The notes below the pieces were generated by a model that made no database searches, was not told the DNA's origin, and was given only the letters and a program-made list of their open reading frames with translations. From contig JAAEAF010002604.1 of the NCBI GenBank assembly GCA_011037195.1, positions 1 through 64,000 of the forward strand: 64,000 bases of DNA, given 5' to 3'. The DNA is from Triatoma infestans (Eukaryota; Arthropoda; Insecta; Hemiptera; Reduviidae). The position numbers and the translations under genes are program-made. Numbering within the stretch: position 1 is the stretch's first letter; each line of letters opens with the position of its first letter. Of the stretch, positions 1-10,184 are shown one piece after another.

Positions 1-303
1 TTACTCCTGGTAAAGTCATTTAAGGGAGCTTTTGAAGGAGAGGTGGAATTATGTTTGCCTCTAAAGTGCTATCCATAGTTGATTATACAATTCTACCATC
101 TAAACAAAATTAATTATAAATAAATAGATTGCCAAAATTCCGAGTTTCAAGAAAATTAGTAAACTCGAAGTGCGTTTTTTTAAATTTTTACGATTTTCTC
201 CATAATAACACCAACGAATTTCATTAAATTTGGTGAACTATAAAATTTGTCATCACAATTTTGAAAACTGGAGTAAGAGAAAGTTTTGTGAATGTATCAC
301 AAC
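1..303 (-). repeat. R-repeat, partial copy
   Basis: This is the left-truncated remainder of the dispersed non-coding R-repeat, whose forward direction (from the TCTGGTG end) is on the minus strand here. It shows the CTAAAGTGCTAT box, the AAATTAATTA box, an altered CGAAGTGCG block and the GGAGTAAGAGAAAG terminal motif near 270-282. It encodes nothing. About 100 bases of plain AT-rich sequence follow. Confidence 0.75.
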
Positions 304-408
304 AGTTTCTTTGATTAGAATAGTCAAATAAACGGAATGAAGAAAATTATATTATCAATTATTTCAATATATAACAATATAAAACATCAATAAAATATAC
401 TATTTTTA

Positions 409-1075
409 CTTTCTCTTACTCCTAGTAAGAGAAAGTATTGTAATCGTGTCAAATTTTCGATATGAGTTTTCACCGGAAATATCCGTTTTGAGGTCCTCTG
501 AGTACAAAAAGTGGTTTTTAGCAAATGGTTTGTGTGTGTGAACATCATAGCTCAAAAACGAAAAACCGTAGAATGTTGAAACTTGAAATTACGTTTAGGT
601 ATCACCATGGGATCTGGCGGTGCGACATCTGTCAAAATTCCTCGACCGGAAGTACCACTTTACAAGTTTTTTTTTTACGTTTTTGCGATTTTCTCAAAAA
701 TGGGTCCGACGATTTTCTTTAAATTGTATATCAACTAGACATACAAAAAGCTACAACTTTTATTTAAAACATTTCTCTGGGAAAATTCATTTAAGGGCAC
801 TTTTAGGGGAGTGGTGGTGTTATGTTTTTCTCTAAAGTGCATCATAGTTGATTATACAATTCTATCATCCAAACAAAATTAATTAGAAATAAATAAAGGG
901 CCAGAAATTTAAAGTTTTAAGAAAATTAGTAAGCCGGAAGTGCGCTTTTATTGACCTTTCTTTTGTTCAGTTTTCGACGAATTTCGTTATATTTGGGTAC
1001 ACAAATTATAACATTTGTCAATTATAATTTTGAGAACAGGAGTAAGAGAAAGTTGTGTGAGTGTTTCACACCAGA
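409..1075 (-). repeat. R-repeat, two-block copy
   Basis: This is a nearly complete copy. One end is the palindromic CTTACTCCTAGTAAG motif at about 416-430 and the other is the terminal CACACCAGA at 1067-1075. Two CCGGAAGT cores lie near 647 and 935, so the middle block found in three-block copies is absent. A short (GT)n tract is present around 530. All short ORFs inside it are incidental. Confidence 0.8.
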
Positions 1076-2290
1076 TTTTTTTTTTTTTACATCAAAAAAT
1101 TTGACGTAACTAAGATTTGTTAATTTACGATTTAAAATTCTCTTCAAATTTTCATGAAGAGAATGTTTAGTTCCTTTAATTTTTAATATTTATAATAATT
1201 AATGTAATTTAATTTAATAATAATTTATAATAATTAATATTACAATTTAATATTTATTTAATATTTAATTATTTATAATATTTATAATTGTATATTATTT
1301 TTACTGTAGAGTTTTTTTAAATTTTTACGATTTTCTCCATAATAAATCCAACGAATTTCATTAAATTTGGTGAACTAACTATAAAATTTGTCATCACAGT
1401 TTTGAAAACGTGTAGGTTATTTAATGCCACAACAAATTTTCACGAGGCAATGAAAAGCGTTTTGCTTCTTCTAAAGTATCACTTTTCTGCAGTGCCCCCT
1501 ATATAATATTAATATACATTAGAAGCATTTGATAGAATTTGAAATTTGAAAAAATTATTTGAACTATTTTGCTGAAAAAAATAATTTTAAAGGTGTTTTG
1601 TGGATCTATCAGTTAGGTTTCAACTGTACAAGCTATGTTGGTTTTTACAGAAGGCACACCACACAAATCTATTCAGCCATAATAACCCCCTACCATCTTT
1701 TGTTATGGCCAGCCAATTTAAATATTGTTAACAAAGTAATTATGAAGAAAAATTCTTAGTTAAATTGTATTAATTGGGGTAAGAGAGAAAGTTGTTTGAG
1801 TGTTTTCATTGTTGCTCCAGAAATCTTAGGCCTTTTCCAGGATTTTCTTATCTCAATCTGATCTTAAAAATATCCATTTTCACTCAGTCTGTTGATGGAT
1901 AATTTGTGTGGAAAATTATTACAGATGAGGGCACCTATTAGAAGGTTTCTAAGAAATTCAAAACTTTTAGGTTTCGTAATACGTACAATGGAGATCAGAG
2001 GATTTGTGGCATTATCCTAACTCGTAAAGAACAATATACGTAATGGAATTCTAAAGAGAGTCGCGAGATTCAAAGAAAAAAAGAAGAAGAGGGTGATACA
2101 AAAATCATATTTCGAGAGTGTTCTCGAGATTCTTACACATTTCTGCAGGGAAAAAAGATTCACGCAGTAGAGAAGGATGGGTTTAGCTTCAATTTGATAA
2201 TATATTGATTGAGCATAAGGGATATTTAGCCGTTTGTCGTCCGCTAGTTTTGGACCCATTGAGTAAAATATATATATTTTCAAATTAGTG
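1076..2290. other. AT-rich spacer with an R-repeat scrap
   Basis: The first 230 bases are a TAAT/ATTT low-complexity tract. A scrap of R-repeat lies at about 1310-1412 (the CGATTTTCTCCATAATAA and GAATTTCATTAAATTTGG boxes). The rest holds no recognisable gene. Short ORFs at 1559-1759 (+) and 2017-2283 (-) lack any recognisable domain and I treat them as chance. Confidence 0.6.
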
Positions 2291-2299
2291 ACTACACAT

Positions 2300-2520
2300 T
2301 ATAGGTTTTTAACCGCAGCGGTTAAAATAACGCAAACTTGTTTGTGCCTGAACACAATTTCCTTGTGGTAGCTATTGTGCCTGGTTAAAAAAAACAAAAA
2401 ACAAAAAACGGTTATTTACTTTATTGTCGCGGTTTTTTAGCCGCTAGAATCGAACGTACCTTTTCAATTATAATTATGATGTGCACAGTAACGGGTTTTT
2501 AACCGCGGCGGTTGAAAAAA
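2300..2520. repeat. Palindrome-flanked short repeat
   Basis: Two nearly identical palindromes, TTTTTAACCGC-AG-CGGTTAAAA near 2309-2329 and TTTTTAACCGCGGCGGTTGAAA near its other end (about 2497-2517), bracket about 190 bases. A third related motif, CGCGGTTTTTTAGCCGC, lies between them. The arrangement suggests a small non-autonomous element or its terminal inverted repeats. No target duplication could be assigned. Confidence 0.4.
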
Positions 2521-2834
2521 AAAAAAATGTCACGTGTTTGTTGGCAGTACGATGGAAAGTATTTTCTTTAATAATTAGACTATACTTGCTTAACTCAGCT
2601 GTTACGCGGCTTGTATTTCTATTATAAACATGCCATTTTTAAAGAGGAGAAAATATAATCATGTACATTGCAGGAACATGCAGTTAAAATTAAAATTTAT
2701 CTAAAGATTATATAAATACATGTATACTCAAGTATTTTCCTTGAGCTCATTAAAGCTTTCCAGATTTCCCAGACATAAATAGCATTAAAAGTTGGATTCA
2801 TTCTTATTCATAATTTTAATAGAAGTGATGCGTT
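2521..2834. other. Unannotated AT-rich spacer
   Basis: Nothing recognisable was seen here beyond A/T homopolymers. Confidence 0.5.
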
Positions 2835-3372
2835 TGTAGTGGAAGAACGAAATGGAAAAATAATAGTTTTGGAAAATAGTTAAGTAAAATAATTTTGTGA
2901 AAATTAGCTTGTTCAAATAGTGTATTTTAGTGATGGTGATGGGGATAGAGCCAGGTACTACAATCTAGATCAATGCAAATCAAGAGACAAAGGGCAAGAA
3001 ACAGTTAGGGTAAAACAATAAAACTCCTCCCTGCAGACATACCACCATTATTTGAAAGGATTTGAACTATGAAGAGAAGACATTCCTTCAGCACAGTCTG
3101 ATCAGACATTCAAGCCAGAAAACTTGCTTCAGGAATAGCTCTCTTAAACTCAGTGCCTGCGATAGTGATTTGCCTTTATTCTAGATAAACATCTGATTTA
3201 TTAAGATATAGTTGTGATATTGTAAAGTACTTAAATTTGCTCAGAGAATAATATATTTATTTTAAAAACAGTGGTGCTCTGTTGATTATTACTAATACTT
3301 CTCTCTTAAACATATATACTCACAAGCCCTTTTACTAAACCGCTCGTGCTACACAAACTACTACGCATAACA
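2835..3372 (+). mobile_element. Solo LTR, family A (TGTAGTGG subfamily)
   Basis: This aligns along its length with three other copies in the window (9422-9953, 10812-11328, 56675-57166). It starts TGTAGTGGAAG like the 9.4-kb copy. Shared internal landmarks are ATTCCTTCAG, GACATTCAAGC, the ATATTTATTTT stretch and the CACAAGCCCTTTTACTAAACC box. Its 3' end has diverged, so no target duplication could be identified. No gag or pol sequence is attached. Confidence 0.65.
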
Positions 3373-4020
3373 AAAACTCTATTTAAAACAAAATCAAAAT
3401 TGATGACAATAAAAATTCTATCCCTAGTTGACATGTTTTCAGCAATCAGATACCATCTTCAAGGCTTAGACTACAACTTCGACAGTGTGAAACACACACA
3501 CAATTTTCTCTTACAGTTGTAAATACAATTTATATATAAATTGACAGATTTTCTTTACATTTCAGATTTTATTCATTTGTCTTAACATTAAAAGTAGAGG
3601 TACTGGGGAACAATTACTTACATAGACAGGTAGAAAAAGTGTGATTACATTATAGTCCAATAAGACGGCGCCAGCATTAGACAAACCAAATTTGTAATTT
3701 AATGCCACAAAAATTCTGCCTACTACCTAAAATTAATTTTTGTCAAAAAACAAAAAAACTTACAAAAAAAAGTTAGGTAACAAGTGATATGTGCAGAATT
3801 TCAAGTTTAAAAAAAAAAAAAGAACTCAATAGATTCCGACAAAATTGCAAAAACTCAGAAATTTAGTGTAGAGTCTCACTTCCGCTTTTCTTCAGGTGAT
3901 GGTGTTCAGAGAGAATACATTGTTCTGAAGTGGACTTTAGAGGAAAGCTTAATGATAGTGTTCCCCTAACCCTCCCAAAATCAATTTTCCCGGTAAAACG
4001 TTCGAATAAAAGTGATAGCT
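3373..4020. other. Spacer with R-repeat relic
   Basis: The first 330 bases hold nothing recognisable. From about 3780 a worn R-repeat relic in plus orientation follows, with a CACTTCCG box near 3878, a GGACTTTAGAGGAAAGC box near 3932, and TTTTCCCGG and GAATAAAAGTGATAG near 4000. Confidence 0.5.
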
Positions 4021-4042
4021 ATTTATGCAGGTTTTCTGGTTG

Positions 4043-4083
4043 TATATGTGGGGAAGTTATGTTATGATAACCTCCCCACATAT
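4043..4083. repeat. Long hairpin
   Basis: The arm at 4043-4060 (TATATGTGGGGAAGTTAT) pairs with 4066-4083 with one mismatch, leaving a loop of about 5 bases. A further degraded copy of the right arm (ACATAACCTCCCC) follows at about 4090-4102, next to a (TA)n tract. Confidence 0.7.
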
Positions 4084-4184
4084 ACCTAACATAACCTCCC
4101 CATATATATATATATATATATATAACCAACAAACCAACAAGTGTGAGCGTAACAGAAACATTACGTTGAGATGAACTATCTACA

Positions 4185-4300
4185 AGAACTTGATGAATTT
4201 GCTGTGACGAAGGATGAAAATCCAAAATCCGGTCAGGAATAAAATAAATATGCATGCTATGATGGATAAAATAACCAGATATTATCCAGCATTGCAGACC
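4185..4300 (+). ncRNA. Degenerate hammerhead-like element
   Basis: This is a decayed relative of the 10.2-kb hammerhead-like motif. The order is GTGACGA (4204-4210, consensus CTGANGA), helix II GGAT-GAAA-ATCC (4212-4223), AAAA in place of GAAA, then TCCGGTC followed by AGGAAT. Downstream TATGCATGCTATGATGG and ATAAAATA are shared with the 10.2-kb foldback. With two core residues changed it is unlikely to be catalytic. The short minus-strand ORF across it is a shadow. Confidence 0.45.
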
Positions 4301-4309
4301 CATTCTCAT

Positions 4310-4510
4310 ATTAAAAAAAAACTGTTGGAACCATAATCGAGATTGCGAAAACTAAGAAAAAAAAAATTCTATAAAGTGGCACATCCGGTTGGTTGATGGA
4401 TTTTACCGGAAATCTGCGTGTCAGATTCGGTGCTAATACCTAGAGCTTACTGCGATTTTACGCTTTTTAAGATTTATGGTTTGGTTTGGGAGATCTCCAG
4501 TTAGAGTCTC
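4310..4510 (+). repeat. R-repeat relic
   Basis: This is a fragment of the final block of the R-repeat in plus orientation. It has AAAGTGGCACATCCGGTTG, GATGGATTTTACCGG, the GTGTCAGATTCGGTGCTAAT box and the decayed TTACTGCGATTTT box. It abuts the 3' end of the LINE tail at 4545. Confidence 0.55.
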
Positions 4511-4544
4511 GCGTATAACTGCTGAATTTATATTGACCTATTCA

Positions 4545-5135
4545 CTATTCACAAAAGGGGAGGGAAGTAAACCCTACGCTATCCAAAGCCCCCTCGGGCC
4601 CATATAGCTACCCCTAAAGAATACCTACCACTAGGACTAGAACAAAAATCCAGGCCCAGGGTTTAACCATCTAAGTTTCACCACAGACCGAACAAATCGG
4701 ACCAAAACCTTAAAAGGACACAGCTTAAGATCCTCTACCGATATCCTACTCCGGCTGATTGTCCTAAACTAATCTCCTCACAACCCAAACAATTCGTCAT
4801 CAGATGCATGGGTGTTTCCTCCTCAGTCTCACAAACTCTACAAAAGGGGTCAGGCACGAGTCCCATTATATAGAGATGTCTCCTTAAACCACAATGCCCA
4901 GTGAGGAATCCAACCAGATGTCTGAGGGAGGTCCGTGAAAGACATCGAGCCCCACTACTCAAAGCCCTGTACGGACCCCCAATGAACATTTTAGACTGCC
5001 GACAACCCACTGCACTCATCCATAAGGATGAGTGCTGCGAGGTCATCCACGTCTGAAAGCCCGACAGACATGTGCCAGAAGACACACCAACAGCAGGCTC
5101 TGGACCAATGAAAGGGAGAGAGGCACCTAATTTGG
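4545..5135 (-). pseudogene. LINE 3' fragment, C-terminal zinc knuckle
   Basis: Read on the minus strand, this holds the C-terminal part of a LINE ORF2. It includes the FLTGHCGLRRHL motif and a knuckle CRVC-x(7)-TPMHLMTNC of the C-x2-C...H-x4-C type, near 4790-4850. The same arrangement occurs in the RNase H-bearing LINE tails at 12.8, 26, 29.3, 35.8 and 40.1 kb. The 116-residue open stretch (5085-4735) is only the undamaged part. The 5' end is truncated and no reverse transcriptase motif remains. Confidence 0.8.
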
Positions 5136-5154
5136 CCTAATTTATATTACTTCA

Positions 5155-5260
5155 AAAAATGTTAGTAAAGAATGTGCTTGCATCGTGCATCCACGACGCC
5201 TAATTTGTGAGTTTGGGGTTAAGCTCGCCTGAAAAAAATTGATATTAATTTACTTTACGT
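5155..5260 (+). mobile_element. SINE-2 fragment (3' body only)
   Basis: This matches the body of the SINEs at 33982 and 61892: CATCCACGACGCCTAATTT, then GTTAAGCTCGCCTGAAAAAA, then the ATTTACTTTAC tail. The tRNA-like head is missing, so this copy is 5' truncated. It directly follows the LINE fragment. Confidence 0.7.
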
Positions 5261-5756
5261 ATAAATCATTAGTTAGAAAGTTTTTTTTTTCATAATTAGG
5301 AGACTTCAAAACATTTAAATTCGGTGAAAATTCAATTTCGAAACTTTGAACAGGTTCACAATATTTCCGCTTACTGTGTGAGTGTGAGCAGGAGAAAGTA
5401 ATAAATATTTGTAAATAAATCTGAAGAATCTTGAAGAAGTTTCAATCACACATTGCATACAGTACGTTAAAGCTAGCGGCACTTTAGCAGTCATGGGGAA
5501 AGACCATTGCGCAATCTTTACCATCGTATCCAAACAGCCCCACATTTGGAATAAAAGAACTGCTGGTTTTCACTATGCCTAAGATATGATTCTTAATTGA
5601 TCACTCACTCATTAATATTGTAAGTAATAAAAATAAAACAGCCTTTGAAAGAAAGAAAGACGAACATAATCCGGAAATGCAGCCAAACAAATGAAAAAAA
5701 CGGAGGCTATTGAACAGCTGTTTGGATTCAACGAGTGTCATTTGTGTACAACGTTG
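5261..5756. other. Unannotated spacer
   Basis: No recognisable gene or repeat was found. The minus-strand 76-residue ORF at 5315-5545 has no family resemblance. Confidence 0.5.
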
Positions 5757-5759
5757 TAA

Positions 5760-5964
5760 AACGGCCTCTACACGGTCAATAATATTGTCAATATCAGTAT
5801 TGACATATAACCATCAATACTCGTGCTAACCAACCACAATACTTCATTACCTTACACGATCAATATTATTGAAGTAACGAAGTTTGTGATTGGGTTGCAC
5901 GAGAATTGATGGTTATATTGTCAATACTGATATTGACAATATTATTGATCATGTACAGGCCGCT
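5760..5964. mobile_element. MITE with TAA target duplication (PIF/Harbinger-like)
   Basis: A 205-bp foldback whose ends pair over about 60 bases. The left end is AACGGCCTCTACACGGTC and the right end, read as reverse complement, is AGCGGCCTGTACATGATC. Both continue into AATAATATTGTCAATATCAG. It is flanked on both sides by TAA (5757-5759 and 5965-5967), the target-site size typical of PIF/Harbinger elements. There is no internal coding capacity, so it would depend on a transposase elsewhere. Confidence 0.8.
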
Positions 5965-5967
5965 TAA

Positions 5968-7080
5968 TGATTATCGCGTTTACGAGACTTTAACATATTA
6001 GCAAAACATTTGGTTAATATAATACAGAGAATCAGTTATGAAACAGCTGATATTATTAATAATTTTTTTAAAAAGCATATGGTTAGTTGTAGAAAAAAAA
6101 ATACAATATTAAAGACTTTTATTTTTTAATTTTTAATTTTTTTTAAATTTGAGACATCTACTTTGATACTAATGAGAAACTCAAGTGTTTTTTAATGACT
6201 CAAAGGATTTAAAAAAATAATAAATAAATAAATCAAAGCCGACAGATAGGACAGAAATAACTATACAAGACTAAAAGGGAGGGAAATGTAATTTCTAGAC
6301 TGGTCTGTGTACAAAGCGTGGGTGTCACTACATCGTTTCCTATACAATAACATGTACCACTTACACAACAATATCAGATGGCCTTCTCCTCTCTCTAATA
6401 CCGGGGGCGGGGGCGGGGGGAGAGTGTTAGAGAGAAAGAAACAGACACACTCTCTCATTAACCTATACACCTACACCTACTACAAATGTTAGAATTACAC
6501 ACGTAATTCTAAAAAACATTGTTATTTAGTTGAAAAACGTGTAACTCAGAAAGAATAAAAGAAATTATTTAAAAATTCAAATATACATTGAAAAAAAGAA
6601 AGCATGATATAATTAAAAAAAAATTTAACTAAATGTATATTTTTAAGACTCACACTATTGCATCGTGACAGAGATACAGACAGACGGCTAATCTAGGGGT
6701 TTCCTATATAAAGTATACAATCTCAATATAATGAAGTGTACTTAAAACATCCATCCATGCAATATTGCGCCACAATACGTTGTCCTCTTAAGCTTTCTCT
6801 ATTTTTATAATAGTGTAAAAGTTTTCTGTTTTTTTTTTATCAAATGGAAATCTAAAGTAAATTAAAAAAAGAAGGAAGATAATTTAAATTTCAGAAAGAT
6901 AATTTAATTAGAAAGATATTGAATGCGAGAAGGGGTTATTGTCAGTCATCATTTCAGATACATTGATAACAGCGGTATATAATTTGAATTGAACCGTTTA
7001 TTGTGAATTGTGCACATCATTCACAATTTGCATTTCCTGAGAGTTCATTTTCAAACAGGTTTTTCCGATCAATGGAATGA
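5968..7080. other. Unannotated AT-rich spacer with one G-rich tract
   Basis: No gene was recognised. A G-run tract (G5-C-G5-C-G6) lies at 6403-6420 and produces the proline-rich or glycine-rich shadow ORFs on the two strands (6261-6492). The rest is A/T-rich with homopolymers. Confidence 0.5.
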
Positions 7081-7081
7081 T

Positions 7082-7546
7082 CTTTTTTTTTTATTCTTTT
7101 TTTTTTAATTTAAGGAGAGTCAAGTTTATTTATTTATATTTTATTTAGTTTATTTAGTTTAGTTTATTTATTAAACTATTTGTATGATGAGATCGGTGGC
7201 GATATTTGTGTAATGTTTACTATTAGCCGGGTGGTCTATTGTAGAGATGATGCGGTCATTTTCGCTTCTAGTAAAATTGTGCTTAACCATATGTTACTCA
7301 ATTTGGAAAAGGATTGTACTACATAGAATTTAACGTCAACATGTATGGTCATTGGCGCTTTGAGTCTTCTCAGTGCACCGGCGACCTCCGGACAGTGTTC
7401 TGTCGTTACAGACAACACTGTCCAACACCGGGCAGTGAGCTGAAGAGGCTCCTAGGAAGACAAAAATCTAAGGGTAGCACAGCTGGACTCGAACCCGAGT
7501 CCTCCGCGTGGGAGTCCAGTACGCTAACCACTTAGCTATTCCTTTC
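7082..7546 (-). mobile_element. SINE-1 copy interrupted by a LINE scrap
   Basis: On the minus strand the tRNA-like head has an A box AATAGCTAAGTGG and a B box GGGTTCGAGTCC (7484-7546). The body follows with GAGCCTCTTCAGCTCACTG, GACAGTGTTGTCTGTAACG and ACTGTCCGGAGG, then GGCGCCAATGACCAT-like sequence. The 3' end (AATTAAAAAAA) lies at 7082-7120, separated by about 210 foreign bases. GTCAA occurs on both sides of the foreign stretch, consistent with a short target duplication. RNA polymerase III transcription from the head is inferred. Confidence 0.8.
7215..7320 (+). pseudogene. Reverse transcriptase motif scrap
   Basis: The plus strand reads VYCRDDAVIFASSKIVLN, which resembles the YADD-x-VIFA region (motif C) of a LINE reverse transcriptase, with the YA pair altered. 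About 35 codons are recognisable, ending near the SINE resumption at 7330. No other domain remains. It is probably part of the sequence inserted into SINE-1. Confidence 0.5.
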
Positions 7547-8034
7547 CCTAAATAGAATGATCATTAGTCTAATTAATTTGTGCAGATCTAATGAGTTTAG
7601 CAATAACGATAATAAATAAATATAACTTTATTTACTTTCAGGACTATAGTCCTATAAACATCATAGTAATTACAAAATAAAGTTTAAACAAAATATATAG
7701 TTGGACGCCATTTTTCCAACAAAAAAAAAACAACAAAAAATCAGGAAAAAGTCATAAAATCATACAACAAATGGAAGTTGCGGATGATGGATTTTAAACG
7801 AAACTTTCGTATCCAATCTTCCACATTTTATGCTTGATATTCCGAGGTTTTGCATTATATATATATATATATCAATGTGAGTGTTTCATACCAGATTTTT
7901 TTTGAAAGTTTAATGCCGGATATGACCAAACGACGGTCAACGAACGGACAAAAAAAAAATATGCCTTTACAAAGTTCGCAGCATAAAATTTTATTTATTA
8001 AAACCAAAATCGTTTAAAAAGAAGATACGTGTAA
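7547..8034. other. Unannotated spacer
   Basis: This is AT-rich, with a (TA)n run near 7856-7872 and a short R-repeat end fragment near 7873-7902 (GTGAGTGTTTCATACCAGATTT). No gene was seen. Confidence 0.5.
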
Positions 8035-8640
8035 ATGGGGGGGGGGACATGAGGGAATAAAGGGCAATGAGAGGGCGGATCAGTTGGCTAGGGAGGGATC
8101 GTCCTTACCATTTTGTGGTCCTGAACCAGCCCTTGCCGTCACAAAGAAGTTTCGTGACAAACAGATTAGACTTTGGGAGATGAGAGTCTTGGAGAAATGG
8201 TGGGGGGATTTATAAAAGTAAATAAGCAGGGAATTTCGGAGTATCTCCTGTCCCTCAGTAGGACAGGTCTGAGGACCTTGGTGGGGGGTAGTGACTGGAA
8301 CACACTTGGGTGTCTACACACTTTTTAACATAGGGATGACGTCTAGTCCCATTTGTCACAATTGCGACGACGGAGTCAGGGAAACGGTATATCACTATTT
8401 ATGTCAGTGTCCCCCGTTTCGTTGGAATTAGGTTTAACGTATTTGGAAGGGCACCGCTCTCGCAGGATTGCCTGGGCGAGTTGGAGTTTAAGGATATCTT
8501 GGGATATTGTAGACTGACCAGTAAGCTCCGGGGGAGATTAACTAAGGGGATGATATGGGGGGGGGCATCGGGGGGATAAAAGCCACATAGGCTTAATAAT
8601 AATAATAAATCAGGTACCCGGCATAATAATAATAATAAAT
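8035..8640 (+). pseudogene. LINE fragment: RNase H end plus zinc knuckle
   Basis: The plus strand starts with GHEGIKGNERADQLAREGSS, the C-terminal RNase H motif (consensus PGHxGxxGNExAD), followed by a GPEP segment. After several stop codons comes a knuckle CHNC-x(9)-HYLCQC (8357-8410). The element ends in AATAATAATAAAT tails, duplicated at 8596 and 8623. The reading frame is broken. The wording of the RNase H motif differs from the 12.8-kb type, so this is a separate family. Confidence 0.8.
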
Positions 8641-9369
8641 GGGACGGAGATAGATGTAATTTTGTTACATTTTTCCGGGGAAAATTCCAGTGTAATGCAC
8701 TTCAACCACCACCATTTTACCCTGTAGTACCTATTTATGTGAAATAATTATATAGTAAACATTGCAATTGTAAATAAAATATTTTAATTAAAACTACAAG
8801 AATTGCATTAATAGACACAGTAGTGTGTGTGGGTTGCACACTCTAGATTTGTTTAATTCAATAAAAACCAAGCTTTCAGTATCAGGTATCCTGTGTGACT
8901 AGTTATTTGCACATACAAAAACCCCTATATATATAGTATTAATATATTTTTAATTTAAATACAATTAGAAAAGAGAAATATTTAGAGAAATATAAAAAAA
9001 AACCAGCGATAGTAATTAAGGCCAAAACCGTTTTTTTTTTTTTAATTCTTTTTTGTTTTTTTTGTTGTTTTAAATACTATTTAATCCTTGTACGTTGTGC
9101 GGCCATATTTTCTAATTAAATTGTGTTTAATTGTTTTTCGTTTTGTAATTAACCGGTGAAAAGAATTTTTTTTTTTTTTTTTAGTATTAATTAAGGTGAA
9201 TGGGTGAGTCAAGCGCTGCTTGTATGTTTCTAGCTGTTTTCACCTTTAAGGGGGTTTTTGAAATAATTTTTCCCTATATATGATAACCAGATGGCGTCAC
9301 TAATGTTGCTCAATGTAATTTTCTTTTTTTTTAGAGAATAAAAAAGAAACGGTATCACTCACATGTCTT
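8641..9369. other. Spacer with R-repeat relic and homopolymers
   Basis: A worn R-repeat scrap lies near 8655-8720 (TTTTTCCGGGGAAAATTC). The rest is A/T-rich with several poly-T runs. No gene was recognised. Confidence 0.45.
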
Positions 9370-10076
9370 CCTTTTTTTTTTTAATTTAAGGCGCCGTGAA
9401 AACATTTATGGTCATTGGCGCTGAAATGTGATTGGTGTGATGTGAGCGGTTTTAGTAAAGGGCTTGTGTGTATGTTCAAAGAGAACAGAAGTAATAAGAA
9501 TAATTAAGAAAACACAGGTAGATTAAATTAAATATTTAAATATTTTTCAATAACACAGTAATATGTTTTATTAATGTACTGAAACTAGCTTTGATCTAAC
9601 TTATGACTGACACTGATGCTAAGATAGCGATTCCTAGTACAAGTGTTCTGATTGAATGTATAATACACACTGTCTTCATTGAAAGCAAGAATATAGACTG
9701 TGTTTAAAGAATGCCTTCTAATTGTTAGTTCAAATCTTTTCAAATAATGCTGGTATGTCTGGAGGGAGTGTAATTGTCTTATCCTAACTGTTTCTTGTCC
9801 CTTTGTCTCTTCAGTAGCATTGACCTAAATTATAGTACCTGGCTCATTCCCCTTCACTAAAATACACTATTTGAAGTAGCTAAAATTCACAAAATTATTT
9901 TACTAAACTATTTTTCAAAACTATTATTTTTTCCATTTCTTTCTTCCACTACAGCGCCTGGAGCCTTCTGAGTACAATGCTGGCCTCCGGACAGTGTTCT
10001 CTAGTTATAGACAAAAACTGTCCATCACCAGGACAGTGTTGTGTGTAGGAGGCTCCTAGAAAGAGAAAATCTAAGA
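9370..10076 (-). mobile_element. SINE-1 copy split by a solo LTR
   Basis: The 3' end of the SINE (9370-9421, including TTTAATTTAAGGCGCC and GGTCATTGGCGC) and its body (9954-10076, GCGCCTGGAGCCTTC to GGCTCCTAGAAAG) are two halves of one element. Joining them after removing the LTR and one GCGC restores the uninterrupted junction seen in the copy at 31905. The tRNA head is missing. Confidence 0.85.
9422..9953 (-). mobile_element. Solo LTR, family A, TSD GCGC
   Basis: This is a 532-bp solo LTR. Read on the minus strand it starts TGTAGTGGAAGAAAG and ends CAATCACATTTCA, giving TG...CA termini. It is flanked by GCGC at 9418-9421 and 9954-9957, a perfect 4-bp target duplication. Four-base duplications are usual for Gypsy and BEL/Pao elements. 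No internal region remains, so it arose by LTR-LTR recombination. It sits inside SINE-1 and is therefore younger. Confidence 0.88.
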
Positions 10077-10184
10077 GATAATAGAATTATATAGATTTTG
10101 TAGGGGGAGGAGGGCGGTCAAAAACCAACCTAATAATTCACTCAGGTAGAGAAGTTGAATATGTAGATGGGGGTCCGAATACTG

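Noticed and set aside
525..835. Two overlapping plus-strand ORFs
   Set aside because: They lie entirely inside an R-repeat copy and are not conserved in other copies.
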